Of a stretch of DNA of 37,961 bases, positions 15,135 to 23,093 are shown one piece after another; position 1 is the first letter of the stretch, and the number at the start of each line of letters is the position of its first letter. A program made the position numbers and the translations under genes. Source of the DNA: an uncultured Prevotellaceae bacterium (GTDB lineage Bacteria; Bacteroidota; Bacteroidia; Bacteroidales; Bacteroidaceae); contig CAMHUI010000022.1 in the NCBI GenBank assembly GCA_946188345.1, positions 1 through 37,961 on the forward strand, written 5' to 3'. The notes beneath the pieces were generated by a model, which saw only the letters and a list, made by a program, of their open reading frames with translations, was not told the DNA's origin and searched no databases.

Positions 15135-16001
15135 ATGCGAGCTCTTATAGAATTCATCGCCCGCCACAACCATTGGTTCCTTTTCTTGGTTCTCGAAGTT
15201 GTGAGTCTCACGCTGCTCTTCCGGTTCAACCGGTATCAGGGTAGCGTGTGGTTCTCTTCTGCCAATTATGTAGCTGGAAAGGCGGCCGAGGTAGATTCAA
15301 AGGTAGAATCTTTCTTCTCGCTTTCCGAACTCAACGAACAACTTACCCTTCGTAATGCTGAGCTTGAACGGCAGAACCAGTGGCTTCGCAAGAAAAACGA
15401 AGCCCTCTCTACGGAGCATATAGCGTTGCCCCTGGCCAATCCAAAAGCCATTGACAGCCTTCCGCCCATGAGGATGATTCCAGCCAAAGTAGTCAGCAGC
15501 ACCCTCAATCGGCGCGACAACCTGCTGACCATCAACCGTGGTTCTTCAGACGGAGTTCGTACAGACATGGGCGTGGTAAGCGGTACCGGCATCGTGGGCA
15601 TTGTCTATCAGACCTCTTCCCACTATTCCGTTGTCATTCCCGTTCTCAATTCCCATAGCAGCATCAGCTGCACCATCAAGAACCGGGGCTATTTCGGTTC
15701 CTTGAGATGGGACGGTCCCGAGATTGACATGGCCAGTGTCGACGATATTCCCCGGCATGCCAGGTTTACCAAAGGAGAAGACGTCGTCACCAGCGGCTAT
15801 TCATCCATCTTCCCCCCTGGCATCAAGGTGGGAACCATCCAGAAAGCGTTCAATTCCGATAATGGTCTGTCGTACAGGCTGCAGGTGCGTCTGGCCACCG
15901 ACTTCGGCCGGCTGCGCGACGTCTGTGTACTCGACAATACAGCCATGCGGGAGCAGATAGAGTTGCTTCGAGCTGCCAAGGACTCGCTGAGAATTAAATA
16001 A
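15135..16001 (+). CDS. mreC: Rod-shape determining protein MreC
   Basis: A 288-residue protein with one N-terminal membrane helix (FLFLVLEVVSLTLLFRF, about 14-30). A coiled coil follows (about 58-92: LSELNEQLTLRNAELERQNQ), then the periplasmic beta domain typical of MreC (AKVVSSTLNRRDNLLTINRG, GVVSGTGIVGIVYQTSSHYS, GEDVVTSGYSSIFPPGIKVG). It is the periplasmic scaffold that links MreB to PBP2/RodA. The ATG at 15135 follows the mreB stop by 48 bases and a hairpin; mreD follows 23 bases later. Confidence 0.96.
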   Translation: MRALIEFIARHNHWFLFLVLEVVSLTLLFRFNRYQGSVWFSSANYVAGKAAEVDSKVESFFSLSELNEQLTLRNAELERQNQWLRKKNEALSTEHIALPLANPKAIDSLPPMRMIPAKVVSSTLNRRDNLLTINRGSSDGVRTDMGVVSGTGIVGIVYQTSSHYSVVIPVLNSHSSISCTIKNRGYFGSLRWDGPEIDMASVDDIPRHARFTKGEDVVTSGYSSIFPPGIKVGTIQKAFNSDNGLSYRLQVRLATDFGRLRDVCVLDNTAMREQIELLRAAKDSLRIK

Positions 16002-16024
16002 AGAATCGTCAATTATCCCGCAAT

Positions 16025-16519
16025 ATGGATTTTCTGAATAAGGCAGGACTCTTCGCACTGTTGATTGCGGCACAGGTACTGGTGCTCAACCACATCCAGC
16101 TCTTTGGAGTGGCAACGCCGTTGCTGTGCGTCTACTTCGTTATCAGATTCCAGCGTAATTATCCCCAGTGGGCCATGCTTTTGTGGGCGTTTTTCATGGG
16201 ACTGATAGTTGACATCTGCTCCGACACCCCGGGAATCTCTTCCGCATCGCTCACGTTGGTGGCCCTCCTTCAGCCTTATCTGCTGACGCTTTTCGTACAG
16301 CGCGATGCGGCAGACGACATCCGCCCAACACTCATCACCCTCGGCGCCATGAAGTATTCCTACTTCGCCGCCATTCTCATTCTGATTTATTGTCTGACAT
16401 TCTTCGCCCTCGAAGCCTTCAGCTTCCTCGAAGGATGGCGCTGGCTGGCCAGCGTGGCAGGAAGTAGCCTGCTCACCTTCATCCTTGTCTTTGTCATTGA
16501 AAACCTGCGCAAATCGTGA
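16025..16519 (+). CDS. mreD: Rod-shape determining protein MreD
   Basis: A 164-residue integral inner-membrane protein with five or six hydrophobic helices (for example AGLFALLIAAQVLVLNHIQL, and MLLWAFFMGLIVDICSDTPG with the Asp-rich turn usual in MreD). It is small and lacks soluble domains, matching MreD in size, and it sits in the conserved position between mreC and mrdA. The gene overlaps the GTG start of mrdA by four bases. Identification rests partly on gene order because MreD sequences diverge strongly. Confidence 0.93.
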   Translation: MDFLNKAGLFALLIAAQVLVLNHIQLFGVATPLLCVYFVIRFQRNYPQWAMLLWAFFMGLIVDICSDTPGISSASLTLVALLQPYLLTLFVQRDAADDIRPTLITLGAMKYSYFAAILILIYCLTFFALEAFSFLEGWRWLASVAGSSLLTFILVFVIENLRKS

Positions 16520-18366
16520 AAGACCTCACCCTTCATCAGCGGCGCTATGTCATTGGCGGAGTAGCAATCATCATTGTGGTTGTCTATATAGTCCGTCTGT
16601 TCATGCTCCAGCTGATGAGCGATGACTATAAGAAGAATGCCGACTCGAATGCCTTTCTCAAGAAAGTAGAGTTTCCCTCTCGCGGTGTCATTACCGACCG
16701 CAACGGCAAGCTGCTCGTCTACAACCAGCCTGCCTACGACGTGATGGTGGTGATGAACGAGACTGCCGGGAGGCTCGATACCCTGGAGCTCTGCCAGACC
16801 CTGGGCATCACCCGTGAGTACTTCGACCGTCGTATGGCCGACATCAAGGACCGCCGCAAGAATCCTGGCTATTCAAGGTTCACCCAGCAGCTTTTCATGA
16901 GCCAGCTCAGCGACAAGGAGTTCAGCGTCTTTCATGAAAAGATGTTCCGCTTTCCCGGCTTCTACATCCAGAACCGTAGCATCCGCCAATATGAATACCC
17001 CTATGCCGCCCATGTGCTGGGCGATGTGGCCGAGGTGTCGCAGGGCGATATCGAGGAAGACAACTACTATCAGCCCGGTGACTATATAGGCAAGCAGGGT
17101 GTGGAGCGTTCCTATGAGAAGCATCTGCGCGGCGAGAAAGGCGTGCAGATTCTGCTGCGCGATGCCCATGGAAGAATTCAAGGCCGCTATCAGGATGGAG
17201 CCTATGATCACCTGCCTGTGCCGGGCAAAAACCTAACACTTGCTATCGATATCGACTTACAGGCCCTTGGCGAGAGGTTGCTCGAAGGAAAGATTGGCAG
17301 CATCGTAGCCATCGACCCGAAGACAGGAGAGATTCTATGCATGGTGTCTTCCCCGACTTACGATCCCCGTATGATGGTGGGCAAACAGCGTGGAAAGCAC
17401 CATCAAGAGATGGCCCAAGACCCTTGGAAACCGCTGCTCAACCGCAGCATCATGGGCACCTACCCGCCAGGCTCTACCTTCAAGACATCCCAGGCCCTTA
17501 CTTTCCTCAGCGAGGGGATTATCACTCCGCAGACTGCCTATCCCTGCTACCGCGGGTTCATCTATAAGGGTTTGCGAGTGGGCTGTCACGGGCATGGCTC
17601 GCCACTTCCCCTTGTCCCTGCTGTGGCGACATCGTGCAATGGTTTCTTCTGTTGGGGGTTCTATCATATGATGGGCAATCGCAAGAAGTACCCCGATGTG
17701 CAGACGGCGATGAATACCTGGCGCGACTATATGGTGTCGATGGGCTTTGGCTATAAGCTCGGCGTCGACCTGCCGGGCGAGAAGCGAGGTCTTATTCCTA
17801 ATGCCGAATATTACGACAAGCGCTATAAGGGTTCGTGGAACGGACTGACCACCATCTCTATCTCCATCGGCCAGGGTGAGGTGACGCTGACGCCCTTGCA
17901 GATTGCCAACCTCGGGGCCACCATCGCAAACCGAGGATTCTTCTATACTCCTCATGTGGTAAAGGAGGTGGAGGGCGAGCCTATGGACTCGACGCTGACC
18001 ACCCGCCGATATACCATGGCCAAGCCCTGGGCCTATGAGGAGGTTGTGCGTGGTATGCGCTCGGCAGCGTTGGGAGGAACGTGTAAGGCTCTTGCAAAAT
18101 ACGACTTCGAGGCCTGCGGCAAGACCGGAACGGCCCAGAACCGCGGCCACGACCACTCTATCTTCATGGGGTTCGCGCCGATGAACGACCCGAAGATTGC
18201 CATCTCCGTATATGTCGAGAACGGCGGCTTCGGAGCTCACTATGGTGTGCCTATTGGCGGGCTTATGATGGAACAATACCTGAAAGGCCACCTCTCGCCG
18301 GCTTCAGAAGCTGAGGCATCGGCCTTCCAGCATAAACGCATCTTCTATGGATCGCAGAACAGATAA
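16516..18366 (+). CDS. mrdA: Penicillin-binding protein 2 (elongation transpeptidase)
   Basis: A 616-residue class B PBP that cross-links peptidoglycan with RodA during elongation. It has one N-terminal helix (about 12-32) and a dimerisation/pedestal domain (RGVITDRNGKLLVYN, 56-70). The transpeptidase domain has the SxxK motif STFK (Ser320, Lys323), SCN (373-375) and KTGT (536-539). Cys344, Cys357, His360 (in GHG) and Cys379 cluster around the region where E. coli PBP2 is reported to hold a zinc ion, so a Cys/His metal site is possible. Translation starts at GTG 16516, overlapping the mreD stop; the end overlaps rodA by 20 bases. Confidence 0.96.
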   Translation: MKDLTLHQRRYVIGGVAIIIVVVYIVRLFMLQLMSDDYKKNADSNAFLKKVEFPSRGVITDRNGKLLVYNQPAYDVMVVMNETAGRLDTLELCQTLGITREYFDRRMADIKDRRKNPGYSRFTQQLFMSQLSDKEFSVFHEKMFRFPGFYIQNRSIRQYEYPYAAHVLGDVAEVSQGDIEEDNYYQPGDYIGKQGVERSYEKHLRGEKGVQILLRDAHGRIQGRYQDGAYDHLPVPGKNLTLAIDIDLQALGERLLEGKIGSIVAIDPKTGEILCMVSSPTYDPRMMVGKQRGKHHQEMAQDPWKPLLNRSIMGTYPPGSTFKTSQALTFLSEGIITPQTAYPCYRGFIYKGLRVGCHGHGSPLPLVPAVATSCNGFFCWGFYHMMGNRKKYPDVQTAMNTWRDYMVSMGFGYKLGVDLPGEKRGLIPNAEYYDKRYKGSWNGLTTISISIGQGEVTLTPLQIANLGATIANRGFFYTPHVVKEVEGEPMDSTLTTRRYTMAKPWAYEEVVRGMRSAALGGTCKALAKYDFEACGKTGTAQNRGHDHSIFMGFAPMNDPKIAISVYVENGGFGAHYGVPIGGLMMEQYLKGHLSPASEAEASAFQHKRIFYGSQNR

Positions 18367-19816
18367 GCAGCAGAGCGTCTTCCGCTCACTCGACTGGTGG
18401 ACGATAGGCATCTATCTGGCCTTGCTCACCTTCGGTTGGCTCAGCGTATGCGGAGCCAGCTATACCTATGGTGAGACCGACATCTTCAGCCTTGCCACCA
18501 ACTCGGGTAAGCAGATACTCTGGATAGGAACCTCTATCGTCCTTGGCTTTGTTCTGCTGATGCTCGACGACAGACTCTACGACCGCTACGCCTTCATCAT
18601 CTACATCGTTCTCGTTGCCCTGCTCTTTGCCACCATCTTCAATCCCTACAGCACCAAGGGGTCCCATTCGTGGCTTGTGCTCGGTCCGGTGAAGCTGCAG
18701 CCTGCAGAGTTTGCCAAGTTTGCCACAGCCCTGGCCGCAGCGAAGTTCATGGGCGGCTATGAGTTTGACATGCGGCGGTGGAAAGACTTTGCCATAGCCT
18801 GTTCCATCGTCTTCGTTCCCATGCTCTGCATCGTGGGACAACGCGAGACAGGTTCGGCCTTGGTCTATCTGTCGTTTTTCCTGATGTTCTACCGCGAAGG
18901 CATGACCGGCAGCATCCTGTTCACGGGTGTGGCCATGGTGGTATATTTTGTCGTAGGTATCAAATATGAAGACATCCTGCTTTGGGCTACGCCCACATCA
19001 GTCGGTAAGTTTGCCGTGATGTTGCTGGTTCAGCTGTTCACGGCAGGCATGGTGCGTGTCTATTGTCGCGACCGGCAGTTAGTCAACCGTCTTCTGGTGG
19101 CAGTCGTTGCCGTGACGCTGGTAGCCTTGCTGGTCTCCCACTATGTGGTGGCCTTTGATGTCGTCTGGGCGCAGACAGGCCTCTGCCTGGTGATGATAGG
19201 CGTCCTTGTCTATCAGTGGTTCAACCGTCGGATGCCTCAGTATCTGCTTATTGCAGGCTTTGCCATAGGTTCTATCGTCTTCTTCAACCTTGCCGACTAC
19301 GTATTGAACAACGTCATGCAGCCCCATCAGCGTACCCGCATCAACGTCCTTCTCGGCCTCGATGAAGACCTTCGCGGCGCGGGCTATAATGTCCATCAGA
19401 GTGAGATTGCCATCGGCTCAGGCGGTTTGCGTGGCAAGGGCTTCCTTAATGGCACGCAGACCAAGTTGAAGTATGTGCCCGAGCAGGACACCGACTTCAT
19501 CTTCTGCACCGTAGGCGAGGAGGAAGGCTTCATCGGCTCTGCCGCCGTGCTGTTGCTCTTCTTGGCATTGATACTCCGTCTTATTCGCCTTTCCGAGCGA
19601 CAACCCTTTGCCTTCGGGCGTATCTATGGCTATTGTGTGCTGAGCATCTTCTTGTTCCATCTGTTCATCAACGTGGGCATGGTGCTCGGCCTGACACCTG
19701 TCATCGGCATCCCCTTGCCGTTCTTCTCCTATGGCGGTTCTTCGCTTTGGGGCTTCACCCTTCTGCTCTTCATCTTCCTTCGAATTGATGCCTCCCGCAA
19801 TATGATTCGTCAATAA
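18347..19816 (+). CDS. rodA: Rod-shape SEDS glycosyltransferase RodA
   Basis: A 489-residue SEDS-family membrane protein that polymerises lipid II into glycan strands with PBP2. It contains the family segments KGSHSWLVLGPVKLQPAEFAK (about residues 104-124), QRETGSALVYLSFFLMFYR, SEIAIGSGGLRGKGFLNGTQ, EQDTDFIFCTVGEEEGFIG and TPVIGIPLPFFSYGGSSLW. It is longer than E. coli RodA (about 370 residues). The extra length is an insert of additional hydrophobic segments between about residues 190 and 330. The start overlaps mrdA by 20 bases. A bidirectional terminator follows 24 bases after the stop. Confidence 0.95.
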   Translation: MDRRTDKQQSVFRSLDWWTIGIYLALLTFGWLSVCGASYTYGETDIFSLATNSGKQILWIGTSIVLGFVLLMLDDRLYDRYAFIIYIVLVALLFATIFNPYSTKGSHSWLVLGPVKLQPAEFAKFATALAAAKFMGGYEFDMRRWKDFAIACSIVFVPMLCIVGQRETGSALVYLSFFLMFYREGMTGSILFTGVAMVVYFVVGIKYEDILLWATPTSVGKFAVMLLVQLFTAGMVRVYCRDRQLVNRLLVAVVAVTLVALLVSHYVVAFDVVWAQTGLCLVMIGVLVYQWFNRRMPQYLLIAGFAIGSIVFFNLADYVLNNVMQPHQRTRINVLLGLDEDLRGAGYNVHQSEIAIGSGGLRGKGFLNGTQTKLKYVPEQDTDFIFCTVGEEEGFIGSAAVLLLFLALILRLIRLSERQPFAFGRIYGYCVLSIFLFHLFINVGMVLGLTPVIGIPLPFFSYGGSSLWGFTLLLFIFLRIDASRNMIRQ

Positions 19817-19839
19817 GAAATGGCTTTATCTATAAAGAG

Positions 19840-19880
19840 CAATCCCTGAAACTCAGATGAGCTTCAGGGATTGTTTCTTT
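19840..19880. terminator. Bidirectional terminator between rodA and GH125
   Basis: CAATCCCTGAA (19840-19850) pairs with TTCAGGGATTG (19863-19873) around a 12-base loop. T-rich DNA follows on the plus strand (TTTCTTT) and an A-rich flank precedes it, giving a T-rich run on the minus strand. It sits between the convergent rodA and GH125 genes. Confidence 0.88.
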
Positions 19881-19912
19881 ATGGGTGGCTTGATGCGTCA
19901 ACTGTCTCTGCA

Positions 19913-21370
19913 TTAGCGCTTGCAGTCGAGGAGCAGCTGGAGCTTGCCGTCGTCGATGAGCTTCAGGATGAGCTCGCCGAAGAGGGTGTTCTGCCATGCA
20001 AACCACGAGCGGGTAAACTTCTTGGGGTTGTCCTTGTTGAACGACTCGTGCATGAAGCCAGTGTCGGCATCCGTGCGCATGAGGGTCTCGATGCACCACT
20101 TGATTTCCTGGTCGTTCTGCGAGGTGAAGGCCTTCATCATGATGGACATGGGCCATACCATATCGTATCCGATGTGTGGTCCGCCGATGCCTTCGCCAGC
20201 CTTACCGCTGAAGAAGTAGGGGTTGGAGTCGCTCCATACGAAGCGGCGTGTGTTCTGATAGATGGGGTCGTTGATATCGACATCTCCGAGGTAGGCCATG
20301 GCGAGCAGCGAGGGCACGTTGGCATCGTCCATGAGCATGTGGTTGCCGAAGCCGTCGACTTCGAAGGCGTAGATGCGGCCGTAGTAGGGATGGTCGACGA
20401 CGGCATACTGCTTCAGGGCCGAAGCTACTTCGTTGGCCAGGTCGGTGCACTCCTTCGCGAGGGGTTCGTTGCTGTTGACCTTGTCAAGGATTTCGGCAGC
20501 CTTCTTCAGACTGGAGACGGCCATGAAGTTTGAGGGGATGAGGTAGAGGAAGGTGGTGGCGTCGTCGCTGGGGCGGAAGAAGGAACAGATGAGTCCGCAG
20601 GGCTTCACGGGGTTGCCCAGTCCGTCGTTGCTGACGGTGTCGCCCTGTCGCTCAGTGACGCGCTGGAAGTGGTAAGGTCCGACGCCGTTCTTGCGCTGCT
20701 GATCGCGGAAGGTGCGCAGGATGTTGACGATGGCCTTGAGCCATTCCTCGCCGAAGATGCTGTCGTCGCCAGTCACCTGCCAGTAGTGGTAGGCCAGTCG
20801 GAGGGGATAGCAGAGCGAGTCAATCTCGTACTTACGTTCGTGGAGGAAGGGGTTCATGTCGGTCATGTCCTTCATCCAGTCGCCGTCGGGGCGGGCTTCC
20901 TTATTGAAGGCATTGGCGTATGGGTCGAGGTTGATGCACTTCAGCTGGCGCAGGATGACGCCGCGCAGCATGGCCTTCAGCTTGGGGTCGCTGTTGGCAA
21001 ACTGCACGTATGGCCACACCTGGGCACCCGAGTCGCGCAGCCACATGGCGTGGATGTCGCCGGTATAGACGAAGGTGTCGTCCTTGCCGTCCCAGTGCAC
21101 CGTGGTATCGAGCGTGTTGGGGAAGCAGTTCTCAAACATCCATGCCAGATAGGCATTGTCCTTGAGCAGTTCTTTTACCTCTTTGATTTTCTTCTCGATG
21201 GCATCCGATGTGAAGAGCCTGTCGGCTTCTTTCGGTCGGTTGGTCTTCATAGAGGTCTTGTCTTTCTCCGCAATGGGATTCTTGTCCAGCCCGTCGAAGG
21301 CTTGGACGTTGGCAGTGGACAGCATAATGGCAATAGCCATGCCGGCCAACATTCTTGCAGTTTTTTTCAT
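19913..21370 (-). CDS. GH125-family exo-alpha-1,6-mannosidase
   Basis: A 485-residue secreted or periplasmic protein with a signal peptide (MKKTARMLAGMAIAIMLSTA, cleavage near VQA-FDG). The (alpha/alpha)6-type sequence matches glycoside hydrolase family 125, metal-independent exo-alpha-1,6-mannosidases. Segments are GDIHAMWLRDSGAQVWPY, RPDGDWMKDM, KYEIDSLCYPLRLAYHYW, SFFRPSDDATTFLYLIPSNF, and GFMHESFNKDNP, whose Glu is the likely catalytic residue. The ATG at 21370 is chosen because the signal peptide starts there; an upstream extension of the frame runs through promoter DNA. Upstream lie three tandem promoter repeats. It probably trims alpha-mannan or N-glycan mannose branches. Confidence 0.93.
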   Translation of the reverse strand: MKKTARMLAGMAIAIMLSTANVQAFDGLDKNPIAEKDKTSMKTNRPKEADRLFTSDAIEKKIKEVKELLKDNAYLAWMFENCFPNTLDTTVHWDGKDDTFVYTGDIHAMWLRDSGAQVWPYVQFANSDPKLKAMLRGVILRQLKCINLDPYANAFNKEARPDGDWMKDMTDMNPFLHERKYEIDSLCYPLRLAYHYWQVTGDDSIFGEEWLKAIVNILRTFRDQQRKNGVGPYHFQRVTERQGDTVSNDGLGNPVKPCGLICSFFRPSDDATTFLYLIPSNFMAVSSLKKAAEILDKVNSNEPLAKECTDLANEVASALKQYAVVDHPYYGRIYAFEVDGFGNHMLMDDANVPSLLAMAYLGDVDINDPIYQNTRRFVWSDSNPYFFSGKAGEGIGGPHIGYDMVWPMSIMMKAFTSQNDQEIKWCIETLMRTDADTGFMHESFNKDNPKKFTRSWFAWQNTLFGELILKLIDDGKLQLLLDCKR

Positions 21371-21411
21371 ACGTTTTGCGTGTTGTTGATAATAGTTTTG
21401 ATTTCTGATTG

Positions 21412-21443
21412 CAAAGTTACGAAAAAACGAGGGAAAAGCCAAA
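21412..21443 (-). promoter_or_regulatory. Proximal promoter of GH125
   Basis: On the minus strand TTTG (21443-21440), 20 bases, then TAACTTTG (21419-21412). The predicted start is near 21405, about 35 bases before the ATG at 21370. Confidence 0.75.
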
Positions 21444-21598
21444 TTTATTTGAGCTTTTCCGAGTGCCAAGTAAGTTCGGCGGAGTCAAAGTTACGAAAAG
21501 TCGAGGGCAGAACAAAATAAAATCATTTATTTTTTTGCCGAGACGGAGTAAGTTCGCCAATTTATTGGCAAAGTTACAAAAAATGAGGGCAGAACAAA
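21412..21598 (-). repeat. Three tandem promoter-bearing repeats upstream of GH125
   Basis: Three copies of a roughly 75-83-bp unit, each ending (minus strand) in TAACTTTG at 21419-21412, 21493-21486 and 21576-21569. Each has TTTG at a -33 spacing of 20, 19 and 18 bases. The units share CAAAGTTACGAAAA, CGAGGGCAGAACAAAATAAA and GTAAGTTCG blocks (plus-strand reading). All point towards the mannosidase gene, and the outer two could be extra promoters or decayed duplicates. Confidence 0.78.
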
Positions 21599-21799
21599 AT
21601 AAATGATTTGTGTTTTTTTATTGCCGACCAATATAAAACCGTCTGAAGCATCGATGGGCACTCCGCCCTATCTTGCAGAGAGGCTACTTCGGGGGAAATG
21701 CCCTTGTTCAGAGATAATGCAAAAAAGTCAATATCAGGGATCCCCTTTATTTAAAGGGGTTGCGAGAAATTCTTTGAGACCAAAATTGTGATTTTTTTT

Positions 21800-21957
21800 G
21801 GTCTCGTCGTGACCAAAAACAATCCCCGAATCTGGTCTCGTTGAGACCAAGGGCTGGTCTCAATCAGACCAAGTAGCGGTCTGGACATGACCAAGGGCTG
21901 GTCTTATAGTGACCAAAGGCTGGTCTCATTGTGACCAACTGTTGGTCTCTGCGTGTC
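21800..21957. repeat. Array of 22-bp repeats with GGTC/GACC dyads
   Basis: Units of the form GGTC-N7-GACC start at 21800, 21834, 21856, 21878, 21900 and 21922, with a decayed seventh at 21944. From 21834 the step is exactly 22 bp. Between neighbouring seven-base variable parts lies a conserved 15-base block, best form GACCAAGGGCTGGTC, itself a GACCA/TGGTC dyad. An isolated half unit (GAGACC) is seen at 21776. Unit length is not a multiple of three and no frame runs through it convincingly. Confidence 0.88.
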
Positions 21958-22000
21958 TATATGACAACGACGACGAAGAAGCAGGCGTGTCAATGATGCC

Positions 22001-22039
22001 AAAAGGCTGAAACCCCGATCAAGGGCTTCAGCCTTTTTC
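22001..22039 (-). terminator. Terminator-like hairpin downstream of the 22161 lipoprotein
   Basis: AAAAGGCTGAA (22001-22011) and TTCAGCCTTTTTC (22027-22039) form a stem with an internal CCCC/GGG pairing and short loop. Read on the minus strand it ends GCCTTTT, 122 bases past the stop of the lipoprotein gene; on the plus strand it ends CCTTTTTC. It may work in both directions. Confidence 0.7.
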
Positions 22040-22160
22040 TTGTTACATGTGGAATTCCTTTTGCAGGCGCCGTAATGATTTTTCTCCATTTTGCGAGTAT
22101 CTCGCTCAATGATAGCGGGCCTTAGGAGATGGGGTGGGGGACTGGGGCGGCTCTTCTTGC

Positions 22161-22772
22161 CTATTCCCATGGCAGGTTCGGACACGAAGTCTTGGCTTCA
22201 ACCTTCTTTCCTGGCGTGAACTTGGGTACTATCTTGTAGAAGGTGTGCTGTCCTTGGGCGCAATAGGCGTAGTTGATTTTTTGGGAAGTGAGGCTGAAGC
22301 AGGCCGTGACAGATGTCTTGTCCTTGCTGTTCTTCACGTCAAGGCGGTCGAACTTATATACCCCGGCATACGGCACTGAGGCCTGCCCGATGATGATGGA
22401 TATCTTGCTGAAGTCGATGTCGGGAATCTCGACATTGCCAGAATAGATGGCTTCCAAGTCTTCTGCGGAGTTGAGGATAGCGCAGGTGCAAGGCTGGTCA
22501 TTCTGCGGTCCGGGGGCTATGGCGTTGTAGGTCATGAAAGGATCCTCGCCCTTGTAGTTCTGCCATTCTTGATAGTTCGCATTGTCTCGCTCTCCGCAGG
22601 GGAATGTCTGCAGGAAGAACCGCTTGATGGCCAGGATGTTTTCGTCGTTTCCGAAGTTGACCTCGTCGTTATAAAGCCCCGTGTCAATCTGGTCTTCGTC
22701 AGAACAGCTGCAAAAGGTCGCACTACTCAGCAGTATCAAGACTGCGGCTAATGTTTGGAATAATCGTTTCAT
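22161..22772 (-). CDS. Small lipoprotein of unknown function
   Basis: A 203-residue protein with a hydrophobic leader and lipobox FCSC (Cys23, or Cys21), followed by an acidic SDEDQ stretch like other exported Bacteroidota lipoproteins. Several further cysteines (TFPCGERD, QPCTCAIL, VTACFSL, YAYCAQG, TSCPNLPWE) could form disulfides in the periplasm or at the surface. Unusually for this window it has a full Shine-Dalgarno AGGAGGA (22785-22779) six bases before the ATG, and a TAAATTTG -7 box further up. I do not recognise the family. It stands alone, divergent from the delta' gene. Confidence 0.78.
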   Translation of the reverse strand: MKRLFQTLAAVLILLSSATFCSCSDEDQIDTGLYNDEVNFGNDENILAIKRFFLQTFPCGERDNANYQEWQNYKGEDPFMTYNAIAPGPQNDQPCTCAILNSAEDLEAIYSGNVEIPDIDFSKISIIIGQASVPYAGVYKFDRLDVKNSKDKTSVTACFSLTSQKINYAYCAQGQHTFYKIVPKFTPGKKVEAKTSCPNLPWE

Positions 22773-22820
22773 GGTAAATCCTCCTGTTTCCTAAAAGAAT
22801 CTTGTTTTGTTTATTTGTTG

Positions 22821-22849
22821 CAAATTTACTAAAAAATTGTGATAGTCAA
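22821..22849 (-). promoter_or_regulatory. Promoter for the 22161 lipoprotein
   Basis: On the minus strand TTG (22849-22847), 18 bases, then TAAATTTG (22828-22821), about 48 bases before the ATG at 22772. The -7 box fits TAnnTTTG; the -33 part is weak. Confidence 0.55.
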
Positions 22850-23036
22850 TATTCTCTCCTGTTTTTTTTGTTTTTTTTACACACGTTGCATATTGCTTAT
22901 GCGGCGGGAAGGTCTCGGGCGGGACTTTTCCGATGTCTATGCAGGACGAAAACAGAGAAACAGAGAAAAACAGAGAAAAATAGGGATGGAAGTGCAAAAG
23001 GTGAGCGTTTTTTTCGTTTTTTCGTAAAATAATATG

Positions 23037-23044
23037 TAATTTTG
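23037..23044 (+). promoter_or_regulatory. -7 box TAATTTTG for holB
   Basis: TAATTTTG fits TAnnTTTG and lies 49 bases upstream of the ATG at 23094. No good TTTG is visible at the -33 spacing. Confidence 0.5.
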
Positions 23045-23093
23045 CATCGTATATGCGCCTGTGCGTGCGTGATTCTTAATTGTTTATAGCGCA

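Larger units (their letters stand above)
21371..22160. other. 790-bp intergenic region upstream of GH125
   Basis: This region holds, in order, three tandem promoter-bearing repeats (21412-21598), a perfect 8-bp hairpin CCCCTTTA-TT-TAAAGGGG (21742-21759), a 22-bp-period dyad array (21800-21957) and a terminator-like hairpin (22001-22039). The remaining 120 bases before the 22161 gene show nothing recognisable. No coding frame is convincing. Confidence 0.75.
22773..23093. other. 321-bp divergent intergenic region
   Basis: It contains one promoter for each flanking gene and a short triplication of CAGAGAAA (about 22953-22980). It also has long T runs near 22862-22880. The short frames here lack protein-like features. 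Confidence 0.65.

Noticed and set aside
21800..21957. CRISPR array
   Set aside because: Repeats are only 15 bases and the variable parts only 7, far too short for spacers, and no cas gene is present in the window.
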